DNA from: DAOMFB01 sp963721385
GTDB taxonomy: Bacteria > Acidobacteriota > Thermoanaerobaculia > UBA5066
DNA length: 64,000 nucleotides
Direction: 5' to 3'
Assembly (NCBI GenBank): GCA_963721385.1
Contig: CAVRJB010000008.1
Span: 62,001-126,000, forward strand
Shown in pieces: positions 8,987-17,745 of the stretch. Each line of letters opens with the position of its first letter. The first letter of the stretch is position 1. The notes under the pieces are model-generated. The model did not search any database and was not told the origin of the DNA. It worked only from the letters and a program-made list of their open reading frames with translations. The translations under genes and the position numbers were made by a program.

Positions 8987-10422
8987 TCAGGCGGCCAGGG
9001 CGTCGACGACGCGCTCGAGCTTCATCCCGCGGCTCCCCTTGACGAGCACGGCGTCGCCGGCCAGGAGACGGGGGCGCAGCCAGCCAAGAAGGGGCTCGAT
9101 CTCGAGAAAATGCGCGGCCTCGGTCCGCCCGCCCTTTGCCGCCTCGAACGCGGCCGCGGAGCGGGGGCCGAAGAAGGCGAGGAGCTCCGCCGATTCCGCC
9201 GCCCGCTCGCCGAGCGCGCGGTGCTCGGCCTCCTCGCCGGTCCCGAGCTCCAGCATGTCGCCGAGAACGGCCACCGCGCGCCCCCGGCCCGCGACGGAGC
9301 GAAGCATCCGGAGCGCGGCCTCCATCGACGACGGGTTCGCGTTATAGCAGTCGTCGAGAAGAATGAGCCCGGACGCGGTCTCCACGATCCGGGACCGGTG
9401 GGAGTAAGGCCGTGCCGCCGAGAGCCCGGCGGCGATTTCTTCGAACGAACAGGAAAGCGAAAGGGCCAGCGCCGCCGCGGCGGTCGCATTCATGGCGTTG
9501 TGTTCCCCCACGAACGCAAGCCGAACGATGACTCTGCTCCGCTGTAGGTTGGAACCTCGCCGCAATCGGACTGCTCCGGTGTCCCCCTCCCCCTCTTCCC
9601 CTTCTAAGCAAATTTCCTGGCCTTCCACCCCGAGAGGCGTGACCCGAAGCAGACGGACGTCGGCCCCCGGACTCTTACCAAAAGAAATCCTCCGAACTCC
9701 CGCCCGGCCCGCTCCGCCTGCGCGACGCAGCGCGGGTCGTCGGCATTGACGACGGCGACGGCCCCCGGACGAAGCGCGCGGTAGAGCTCCCCTTCCGCCT
9801 CCGCAACGCCGTCGAGGTCCTTCAGGAACTCGAGGTGCTCTGCCGCGACGAGCGTGACGAGGCCAGCGTCCGGCTTCGCCATCGCCGCGAGCCGCGCGAG
9901 CTCGCCGGGATTCGACATTCCGAGCTCGACGACGGCGGCGCGGTGCTCTTCCCCGAGCCGGAGGAGCGTCAGCGGGACGCCGACCTCGTTGTTCAGGTTT
10001 CCCTCGGTCGCGAGCGCGGGGCCTCGCGTCCGGAGGATCGCCGCGGCCATCTCCTTCGTCGTCGTCTTGCCGTTCGAGCCGGCCACGGCGCCGACGGGGA
10101 TTGCGAAGCGGGCGCGGTGGAACCGCGCGAGCGCGCCGAGCGCCGCGAGCGTGTCGTCCACCTCGACGAGCGCACCCGTCGCCGGTACGGCGGGGAGGGA
10201 CGCGCCCCGCCGGACGACCGCCCCGGCCGCCCCTTTCGCGAACGCGTCGGAGAGGAAGTCGTGCGCGTCGAACCGGTCTCCCTGGAGCGCCACGAAGAGG
10301 GCGCCCGGCGTCACGGTCCGCGTGTCGGTCGAGACGCCGTCGAAGACGGGGTGCGCCCCGGGACGAACGAGCCGTCCGCCCGTCGCCTCCACGACCTCCT
10401 GCTCCGTGAAACGAGCCGTCAC
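8987..10422 (-). CDS. murF: UDP-N-acetylmuramoyl-tripeptide--D-alanyl-D-alanine ligase MurF, frame broken
   Basis: About 478 residues after repair. MurF adds D-Ala-D-Ala to UDP-MurNAc-tripeptide, the last cytoplasmic step of peptidoglycan precursor synthesis. Visible are STDTRTVTPGALFVAL near residue 31 (Mur N-domain), the ATP loop GSNGKTTTKE at 115-124, NLNNEVGVPLTLL, ELGMSNPGE, FVGEHNAMNATAA, DDCYNANPSSMEAAL and VKGSRGMKLERVV at the end. The frame shifts near 9691-9695: REF continues as RRISFGKSPG in another frame, so one base is missing. In an essential gene this is most likely a sequencing error. It starts 9 nt after the upstream ATP-grasp gene. Confidence 0.92.
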
Positions 10423-10431
10423 GGCGCCGCC

Positions 10432-11391
10432 TCACCCCTTGGGGACAAGGCCCGCCGCGCGCGGCCACGAGCCGGTCACCTCGAACGGCCGCGGGTTCCG
10501 CGCGCGTTCCATCAGGAGCTCGGCCATCGCCCGGACGATCCAGTCGAAGTTCTCCTTGCCGACGGAGTGAAGGTCCGCGTCGGGCGCGGCGTTCATGAAG
10601 TCGATCGCATACGGGACGCCGTCCCGCACGGCGAACTCCGCCGTGTTCAGGTCGTAGCCGAGGGCGTCGCAGAGCGCGAGCGCGTCGCGGGTGACCCGCT
10701 CGACCAGCGCGGCCGGCATCGCCTTTCCCTTCGCGGCGGCGTAGCGGAGGTGGTGCGGCTCCTTCGGGGCGTACGGCATGATCCGGACCCGCTTCCGCCC
10801 GACGACGTAGCAGCGGTAGTAGTCGGTGAACTCGATCGCCTCCTGCGCCATCATCGTCAGGTCGCGCGTCTGGTCGTACGCCGCGAAGAACGCCTCGCGG
10901 TCGTCGCACTTGTAGACGTCCTTCCAGCCGCCGCCGTACGCCGGCTTCAGGAAGATCGGGAAGCCGAGGTACGCGAAGACCGCGTCCCAGTCGACGAAGG
11001 AGAGGTTCCGGAACGACTTCTCCGTCGTGCTCGGCGGGTGCTGCTTGTGGGGGAGGATGACCGTCCGCGGCACGGCCACGTTCAGGCTCAGCGCAACGAC
11101 GTTGTTGAAGAACTTGTCGTCGGCCGCTCCCCACATCGGGTTGTTGATCACCTGCGCGCCCCGGGCGATCGCGCACTTCAGCCAGGTCCGGTAGAAGGGG
11201 ACCTCGTGGCTGATCCGGTCGAGGATCACGGCGTAGTCGGACGGCGCGTCCTGGCGCACCGCGCCGATCCGGACCGGCTCCGCCTCGATCGCCTCGCCGC
11301 CCGCCTTCGCGAGGCGGTTGATCTCGTCGACGAGCGCCCAGGGGAACGAGTCTTCCATCCCGAACAGGACGCCGATCTTCTTCTTGGACAT
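10432..11391 (-). CDS. ATP-grasp domain protein
   Basis: A 319-residue RimK/glutathione synthetase-like protein. DRISHEVPFYRTWLKCA and NNPMWGAADDKFFNN precede the ATP-grasp core. IFLKPAYGGGWKDV supplies the nucleotide-binding lysine and glycine loop, and the late strand GVPYAIDFMNAAPDADL supplies the metal-binding acid and asparagine. It should ligate a carboxylate to an amine with ATP; the substrate is unknown. It sits 9 nt upstream of murF, with a divergent esterase gene on the other side. Such pairing with an esterase suggests a shared small-molecule or peptide pathway, but this is inference. Confidence 0.8.
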   Translation of the reverse strand: MSKKKIGVLFGMEDSFPWALVDEINRLAKAGGEAIEAEPVRIGAVRQDAPSDYAVILDRISHEVPFYRTWLKCAIARGAQVINNPMWGAADDKFFNNVVALSLNVAVPRTVILPHKQHPPSTTEKSFRNLSFVDWDAVFAYLGFPIFLKPAYGGGWKDVYKCDDREAFFAAYDQTRDLTMMAQEAIEFTDYYRCYVVGRKRVRIMPYAPKEPHHLRYAAAKGKAMPAALVERVTRDALALCDALGYDLNTAEFAVRDGVPYAIDFMNAAPDADLHSVGKENFDWIVRAMAELLMERARNPRPFEVTGSWPRAAGLVPKG

Positions 11392-11443
11392 GCCGCGCGT
11401 CTCCGTTTCTCCGATGATCCGCGGATCCTAGCAGGCAGTCCGC

Positions 11444-11449
11444 TAGACT
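11444..11449 (+). promoter_or_regulatory. -10-like hexamer of esterase gene
   Basis: TAGACT ends 8 nt before the ATG at 11458, with no Shine-Dalgarno sequence in between. Confidence 0.45.
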
Positions 11450-11457
11450 CCGCCGCC

Positions 11458-12162
11458 ATGAAGCGGACGTACGGCGCGTGGGACAGCCCCTCTCTCGGGC
11501 GCAACATGGAGTATCTCTGGTTCGGCGACCGCGGGCGGCCGCTCCTCCTCTTCCCGACCTCGATGGGGCGCTTCTACCAGAACGAGGACTTCGGCCTCGT
11601 CGGCGCCCTCGCCGAAAAGGTCGATGCCGGCTGGATCCAGGTGATCTGCGTCGACTCGGTCGACGCCGAGAGCTGGTACGACAAGCAGGCGCACCCCCGC
11701 GACCGCGTCCGCCGACACGATCAGTACGACCGTTACCTCAAGGACGAGATGTTTCCGCTGATCGTCCAGCGGACGGGGGGAAACATCGCCGTCGGCGGCG
11801 CCTCATTCGGCGCGTATCACGCGGCGAACGTCGCGGGGCGCTACCCCGGGCTCGTCACGAAGGCCATCTGCTTCTCCGGCCTCTACCACATGGGGCGCTA
11901 CCTCGACGGGTACTGGGACGAGACCTGCTACTTCCACTCCCCCGCTGCCTACCTTCCCAACATGGACGAGGAGTGGTGCGGCCGGCTCCGCCAGGTCGAG
12001 TGGATCGTCGCGACGGGCGAGCAGGACTCGCTCATCGCGGAGAACCGCGGCCTCGCCGACATCCTCGCGAGAAAGAACGTCGGCTGCCATTCCGAATTCT
12101 GGCCCGGCGTCTTCGGGCACGACTGGCCCTTCTGGAACGAGGCGGTCAAGAGGCTGATCTGA
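11458..12162 (+). CDS. Esterase-like alpha/beta hydrolase (COG4947-like)
   Basis: A 234-residue cytoplasmic alpha/beta hydrolase. The nucleophile elbow is VGGASFGAYHA with serine in GXSXG. RPLLLFPTSMGRFYQ near the start is the strand before the oxyanion region, and the terminal GHDWPFW places the catalytic histidine. The family is that of putative esterases often found beside ATP-grasp genes; here a divergent ATP-grasp gene begins 66 nt away. The TAGACT hexamer upstream supports the ATG. Substrate is unknown. Confidence 0.75.
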   Translation: MKRTYGAWDSPSLGRNMEYLWFGDRGRPLLLFPTSMGRFYQNEDFGLVGALAEKVDAGWIQVICVDSVDAESWYDKQAHPRDRVRRHDQYDRYLKDEMFPLIVQRTGGNIAVGGASFGAYHAANVAGRYPGLVTKAICFSGLYHMGRYLDGYWDETCYFHSPAAYLPNMDEEWCGRLRQVEWIVATGEQDSLIAENRGLADILARKNVGCHSEFWPGVFGHDWPFWNEAVKRLI

Positions 12163-12194
12163 TCGTTTGACGGTGGCCGCCTACGTCGGGCCCG

Positions 12195-14498
12195 TCACCG
12201 GTTGCTGGCGCCGGCGATCTCCCTGTCGGCGGCGATGGCGCGCTGCAGCGCCTCGGCGGCGGCGTTCGAGCGGCCGAGGGCGGCGTTCACGTTCGCCAGC
12301 GAGCGCCAGAGCTCCGGCCGGTGGGGGGCGGCGCGCGCTGCCTCCTCGGCCGCCTCGAGCGCGAGGTCGAGGTTTCCCTGGCGTTCGTAGCCCGTCGCGA
12401 GGGCGTGGAGGATCTGCCACGACTCCGGGAAGACGTGCTTGGCGTCGGCGAGGACGTCGAGCGCCCCTTTCCTGTCCCCGTCCCACTCGTGGTAGCGGGC
12501 GAGGAACGCGAAGTCTTCCGGGCGGCGCTCGTCCAGGTCTTGCGTGACCGACTCGAAGAAGCGCCGCGCCGAATCGCCCGCGGCCTTCGCTCCTTCGAGC
12601 GACAGGCCGGACTCGAGGCCGAGGACGAGGGCCTGGGCGCCGGCGCGCTTCAGGGACGTGCTCTTGGGCCACGCCTTCATCCACGGATCGCACAGCGAGA
12701 GCGTTCGGCCCCATCCCCCCGTCTTCACGAGGCAGGAGACGTAGAGCTCGGCACGCTCGCGCCCCTTTTCGCCCGACCGGGAGAGGTTGACGGGGTCGCC
12801 CAGCTCGGCCAGCGCCTCGTCCCACCGCTCGAGGAGGACGAGCGTCTTCACGAGTGCCATCGGCGTGCCCGGGGAGGCGTCGGGCTTCCCCTTCGCCTCG
12901 CGGAAGAGGGCGGCCGCCAGGCGGAGGTCCTTCAGCCTTTCGGGGCGGTTCCGCTCGGAGGCTTTCATCGCCACCTTCACGAGGAGCGCCGCCGCGGTTT
13001 CGAGGGCGGGCGTTTCGCGTCCGGCCTTCAGCCGCTGCATCGCCGTTTTCGCGGCGTCGGCGCCGCGGTCGAGGGCGCTCTGTGCCCTCACGAGGACGTC
13101 GAGGAGGTCGCGGTCCCCGGCATGCCGCGCCGTCCCGGCGAACGCGAGCCGCTCGGCCTGGGCGAAGTCGCCGAGGGCGAGGCAGGCCTGAGCCGCGAGG
13201 ACGAGCGACTCTTTCGGCCGCTCGGCGGCGCCCGACAGCGTGTCGAGCGTCTTCAGCGTCTCCGCGGGCCGGTTCAGCTTCAGGTGCGTCCGAGCCATGC
13301 CGAGGACGATCGCCTGCTGGAGCTCGTCGTCGGCCAGCTCCTTCACGAGCGACGGCATGTAGTGCCGCGAGTAGACGAGGTGGGCTTTCGCCGCGTCGCC
13401 GGCCGCCTCGAGCGCGGAGGCCTCCTCGAGGTCGCGGCGGGCCCCCTCCCAGGCGACCGGGGCGCGCCGGCCGTCGCTCCCGTCGGCCGTCACGAATCCT
13501 CCCGAGGCCATCCGCGCCTTCAGGGATGCGGCGTCGAGGGTCCGGCTGGCATAGCGCTGCTTCGGGAGGAACGGAGCGGCATCGACGCCCTTCAGGAGCG
13601 CCGCGTTCACGATCGCCTCGCCGAGCGCCTTGAAGTCCGGGAAGCGCTCCTCCCGGTCGTTCGAAAGGCACTTCTTGATCACGTCGTCCGCCCCGAACGA
13701 GGAGCGCCGGAAGATCCCCGACATCCTCCGCGGCGCCTCGAACAGCTTCTTCCTCCGGAGCTCGTCCCAGGTCGGTGCGTCGAACGGCGGCCGGCCCGTC
13801 TCCCACTCGTACATGATCGTGCCGAGGCTGTAGATGTCGCTCCGGACGTCGACCGGCACGCCGCCGAGGACCTGCTCGGGCGAGGCATAGGCGATCGACC
13901 CGAGGATGAGGCGCGCCTCGGCGCTTCCCGTCTTTACCGGGGGACCGGGCGGGGCGTGCTTCCAGCCGTCGGTCCCGACCTCGAGGATCTGGGCGATGCC
14001 CCAGTCGGAGACCTGCGCCTTGCCGTGCTCGTCGAACAGGATGTTCTCGGGCTTCAGGTCCCGATGCAGGACGTCCTGCTTCGTGGCCGCCCACTCCAGG
14101 GTGCCGGCCACCCGGATCATCGTGGAATAGAAGGCGGCGGCGTCCTTCTTCGCCATCTTCGACCGGAGGCTCCCCCCTTCCATCCAGCGCGAGACGACGA
14201 CCGGCCGGCCGCGCCACCTGAAGACGCAGAGGGCCTCGAGGATCCCGTCGCAAGCCGAGAGGTTCAGCCAGACCCGAAGCTCCGTCAGGAACCGGTCCAG
14301 CGCCTCGGCGTCGTACGCGCCCGCGAAGACCGGCATCTTCAGCGCGAACGGGGCGCCGAGCATCGTCGGTCGGATCCGGAGACAGACGCCCATTCCCCCC
14401 TTGATGACCTCGTCGACCGTGAAGGTCGCCTCCTCGAGGCCCTGCTGCTTCGCCAGTTCGGGAAAGGTCAGGGTGTCGCCGACGCGGATCGAAACCAC
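12195..14498 (-). CDS. Ser/Thr protein kinase with C-terminal TPR repeats
   Basis: A 767-residue protein. The kinase domain covers about residues 1-300: loop KGGMGVCLR, lysine in FALKMP, catalytic HRDLKPEN and ASPEQ. The usual DFG is replaced by DWG (VSDWGIAQIL); the aspartate that binds magnesium is kept, so activity is plausible. From about residue 370 onward the protein is a chain of helical TPR-like repeats (for example GYERQGNLDLALEAAEEAAR near the end). No membrane segment is evident, so it is probably cytoplasmic and uses the repeats for protein contacts. The start is taken at GTG 14498, and the nearest upstream gene is divergent. Confidence 0.85.
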   Translation of the reverse strand: MVSIRVGDTLTFPELAKQQGLEEATFTVDEVIKGGMGVCLRIRPTMLGAPFALKMPVFAGAYDAEALDRFLTELRVWLNLSACDGILEALCVFRWRGRPVVVSRWMEGGSLRSKMAKKDAAAFYSTMIRVAGTLEWAATKQDVLHRDLKPENILFDEHGKAQVSDWGIAQILEVGTDGWKHAPPGPPVKTGSAEARLILGSIAYASPEQVLGGVPVDVRSDIYSLGTIMYEWETGRPPFDAPTWDELRRKKLFEAPRRMSGIFRRSSFGADDVIKKCLSNDREERFPDFKALGEAIVNAALLKGVDAAPFLPKQRYASRTLDAASLKARMASGGFVTADGSDGRRAPVAWEGARRDLEEASALEAAGDAAKAHLVYSRHYMPSLVKELADDELQQAIVLGMARTHLKLNRPAETLKTLDTLSGAAERPKESLVLAAQACLALGDFAQAERLAFAGTARHAGDRDLLDVLVRAQSALDRGADAAKTAMQRLKAGRETPALETAAALLVKVAMKASERNRPERLKDLRLAAALFREAKGKPDASPGTPMALVKTLVLLERWDEALAELGDPVNLSRSGEKGRERAELYVSCLVKTGGWGRTLSLCDPWMKAWPKSTSLKRAGAQALVLGLESGLSLEGAKAAGDSARRFFESVTQDLDERRPEDFAFLARYHEWDGDRKGALDVLADAKHVFPESWQILHALATGYERQGNLDLALEAAEEAARAAPHRPELWRSLANVNAALGRSNAAAEALQRAIAADREIAGASNR

Positions 14499-14615
14499 GA
14501 CCTAATGATGCGACCAAAGTGTCCGATTTGCTTCACGAGGCGGACGGCACGGGCGGCCCTTCCCGGGCCGACCGCCGTAAACTCCCACCGGCTCGACCCC
14601 GAGCCCGAGGTGCTC

Positions 14616-16214
14616 ATGAACCCCACCGTCCCCCGCCGCCCGCGGCCCGCTCGGGCCGCCGGGCTTCTCCTCCTCGCCGCCGGCCTTCTTGCCGGCGCGC
14701 TCCCGGCCTTCGCACAGGAGCTGAAGGTCGAGGAGCGGACCCTGTCGAACGGGCTGAAGCTCCTCCTCCTTCCCCGGAAGGACGAGCCGACGATCGCCTG
14801 CGGCTGGGTCGCGAAGGTCGGCAGCGTCAACGAGCGCCCCGGGATCACCGGCATCAGCCATCTCTTCGAGCACATGATGTTCAAGGGGACGCCGACGATC
14901 GGGACGAAGGACGCGAGGAAGGACCTCGAGATCATCGAGGAGCAGGAGAAGGTCCGTGCCGGGATGCACGAAGAGATCTCGAAGATGCGCGCCGCCTGGC
15001 GCCGCGGCGAGATCGACGACATCACGAAGCCCGAGAACAAGACCACGCGGTACAAGGAGCTCGAGGCGAAGTTCGACGCGCTCGTGAAGGCCCAGCGCGA
15101 CCTCCTGGTCAAGAACGAGTTCGACCGGATCTACACCGGGCAGGGGGGCTCGGGGATGAACGCCTTCACGACGTACGACATGACGGGCTACTTCGTCACC
15201 GTCCCGAAGAACAAGCTCGAGCTCTGGATGTGGATGGAGTCGGACCGCCTCCTCTCCCCCGTCTTCCGGGAGTTCTACGCCGAGCGGGACGTCGTCTACG
15301 AGGAGCGCCGCCTGCGCGTCGAGTCGACGCCGACCGGAAAGCTGGAAGAGGCCTTCGAGGAGATCTTCTGGCACAGCTCCCCCTACTCGTGGCCCGTCCT
15401 CGGCTACCCCTCGGACGTCGCGGCCATCACGAAACAGCAGGCGGACGACTACTACGCGCTCTACTACGCGCCGAACAACGTCACCGCGATCCTCGTCGGC
15501 GACTTCGACCCGAAGGAGGCCCTCGCCCTCGCCGAGCGCTACCTGGGCCGGATTCCGCGAGGGAAGAACCCGCCCCCCGAGGTCATCACGACCCCGCCGA
15601 AGTGGGACGCCGAGGTCCGTTTTTCCGGCGAGGCGGAGACGAACCCCGAGATCGAGATCTCCTGGCACACCGTCCCCTTCCAGAACCGGGACAGCTACGC
15701 GCTGGAAATCCTGGCCGGCCTCCTGAACGGCCGGACGGGGCGCCTCGAGAAGGCGCTCGTCCTCCCCGCAAACGCCGTCGCCACGAATGCGAGCGCCTCG
15801 GCGGGAGGCGTCATGAGCGGGGCCCCGCTGAAGTACGCCGGCGCCTTCTCCGTGGGCGCCGAAGTGAAGGAGGGAAAGTCGCTCGGGGACGTTGAGACGG
15901 GGATCCTCGCCGAGATCGAGAAGCTCAAGGAGCAGCCGGTCCCGGCCGAAGAGCTCCAGAAGGTGAAGAACAACGTCGCCGCCGCCTCGTTTCGGCGGCT
16001 CTCGAGCAATTTCTACATCATGTTCCAGCTCCTCCACTACGAAGGCTTCGGCGACTGGCGCGAGATGAACGAGGCGCCGCGAAAGGCCGCGGCGGTCACC
16101 GCCGGGGACGTGCAGCGGGTCGCGAAGACCTACTTCCGAAAGGACAACCGCGCCGTCTATCTCGTCACCCGCAAGGAAGGGGCTGCCGCCCAGCCGTCGA
16201 CGGTGAAGAAGTGA
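14616..16214 (+). CDS. Secreted M16 family zinc peptidase (catalytic subunit)
   Basis: A 532-residue pitrilysin/insulinase-type peptidase. A signal peptide (through ALPAFAQ) is followed by the inverted zinc motif HLFEH (HXXEH) in SHLFEHMMFKG. The distal glutamate is likely in VVYEERRLRVE. A charged helical insert (about residues 100-165) sits between the zinc motif and GGSGMNAFTTYD, as in several environmental M16 proteins. The C-terminal M16_C part includes ALYYAPNNVTAILVGDF. The start ATG lies after a TAAACT hexamer and a short leader. The stop overlaps the start of the next M16 gene (GTGA), which argues for a coupled heterodimer. Confidence 0.92.
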   Translation: MNPTVPRRPRPARAAGLLLLAAGLLAGALPAFAQELKVEERTLSNGLKLLLLPRKDEPTIACGWVAKVGSVNERPGITGISHLFEHMMFKGTPTIGTKDARKDLEIIEEQEKVRAGMHEEISKMRAAWRRGEIDDITKPENKTTRYKELEAKFDALVKAQRDLLVKNEFDRIYTGQGGSGMNAFTTYDMTGYFVTVPKNKLELWMWMESDRLLSPVFREFYAERDVVYEERRLRVESTPTGKLEEAFEEIFWHSSPYSWPVLGYPSDVAAITKQQADDYYALYYAPNNVTAILVGDFDPKEALALAERYLGRIPRGKNPPPEVITTPPKWDAEVRFSGEAETNPEIEISWHTVPFQNRDSYALEILAGLLNGRTGRLEKALVLPANAVATNASASAGGVMSGAPLKYAGAFSVGAEVKEGKSLGDVETGILAEIEKLKEQPVPAEELQKVKNNVAAASFRRLSSNFYIMFQLLHYEGFGDWREMNEAPRKAAAVTAGDVQRVAKTYFRKDNRAVYLVTRKEGAAAQPSTVKK

Positions 16215-17745
16215 GGACCCCGAACGTGACAGACCACGGCCCTTCTCCTCCACGCCTCCTCTCCCTCCTCCTCCTGGCCTCGTCCCTTCCGGCCACGGAG
16301 ATCGCCACCCACCCGGACAAGCTGACGTACCCGGCGTTCGCCTTCACGCCCCCGTCGGCGAAGGACCACCGGACCGTCCTCCCGTCGGGCCCCGTCGTCT
16401 ACGTCGCCGAGAACCGCGAGCTCCCGATCGTGAACGTCAGCCTCGTCTTCCGGGGTGGGACGTACCTCGACCCGGCCGGCAAGGAGGGCCTCGCGTCCCT
16501 CGCGGGCACCCTCCTGACGCGGAGCGGGACGAAGGGCCGGACCCCCGAGCAGCTCGAGGAGCGGCTCGCCTTCCTCGCCGCCCAGCTCTCGTCCGGCTGG
16601 TCCGACGACCGCGGCGCCGTGACGCTCAACCTCCTCTCGAAGGACCTCGACGAGGGGCTCGCCATCCTCCGCGAAGTCCTGACCGAGCCGCGCTACGCCG
16701 AAGAGCGGATCAGGCTCCGGAAGGAGCAGCGCCTCTCGGAGATGAAGCAGCGGAACGACGACTCCGCCGCCATCGAGGCGCGCGAGCGGGACTTCCTCGT
16801 CTACGGGAACGATTTCTTCGTGACCCGCTACGACACGAAGGCCTCCCTCGACTCTCTCACGCAGGGCGACCTTTTGGCCTTCCAGAAGAAGTGGATTCAC
16901 CCCCGGAACGTCCTTGTCGCCGTCTCGGGCGACGTCGACCGGGCCGCGATCCTGAAGAAGCTCGACGCGCTCTTCGCCGCGCTGGCCGACGCCGGGCGAG
17001 GCCGCGCCGCCCGTTCCGAAGCCCAGCCACACCCTGGCGCCCGGGACCTTCCTCGTCGACAAGGACGTCAACCAGGGACGCGTCTTCGATCCTGCTCCCC
17101 GGGATCTCGCGCGACGACCCGGACTACTTCCCCGCCGTCGTCATGAACGACATCCTCGGCGGAGGCGGCTTCACGAGCCGGATTACGAATCGCGTCCGGT
17201 CGGACGAGGGGCTCGCCTACTCGGCCAACTCGCAGTTCAGCGGCGGCGTCTGGTACCCCGGCACCTGGAGCGCCTCGTTCCAGTCGAAGGTCCGGACCGC
17301 GTCGTACGCAGCCGAGATCGTCCTCGACGAGGTGAAGAAGCTCCGCGCGGGCGGCGTCACCGACGAGGAGCTGAAGACCGCCAAGGCCTCGTTCGTCGAG
17401 ACCTTCCCGCGCCGCTTCGCCACGAAGGCGCGGGTCGCGGGAGCGCTCCTCGACGAGGAGTTCACGGGCCGCTACAGGACCGACCCGAACTACTTCGCCG
17501 AGGTCCGCGGCCGGATCGAGAAGGTGACGGCCGCCGACGCGAAGCGCGTCGCGGACCGCCTGCTGTCTCCCGAGAAGGTGACGATCCTCGCCGTCGGGAA
17601 CAGGGAAGGCCTCCTGAACCCCGATCCGAAGCACCCCGTGACGTTCGCCGACCTGACCAGAGGAAAGCTGACGTTCCTGCCGCTCCGGGATCCGATGACG
17701 ATGCAGCCGATCACGGCTCCGGCGCCGGACGGGAGCGGAAAGTGA
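16211..17745 (+). CDS. Secreted M16 family protein without zinc motif (partner subunit), two frame breaks
   Basis: About 510 residues after repair. It has an N-terminal hydrophobic stretch (RLLSLLLLASSLPAT). VSLVFRGGTYLDPAGKEGLA occupies the place where HXXEH would be, so it is the non-catalytic type of M16 subunit, usually paired with an active one. Later parts include MNDILGGGGFTSRITNRVR and GLAYSANSQF. Two extra bases break the frame: one at the GGG run at 16994-16996 (repair gives DAGEAAPPVPK) and one near 17091-17094 (repair gives GRVSILLPGISRDDP). It overlaps the catalytic subunit gene upstream and the dipeptidyl peptidase gene downstream by 4 bases each. Confidence 0.85.

Noticed and set aside
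12181..14517. Longer minus-strand frame over the TPR kinase
   Set aside because: It is arginine-rich shadow in another frame; the real product carries HRDLKPEN in the frame from 14498.
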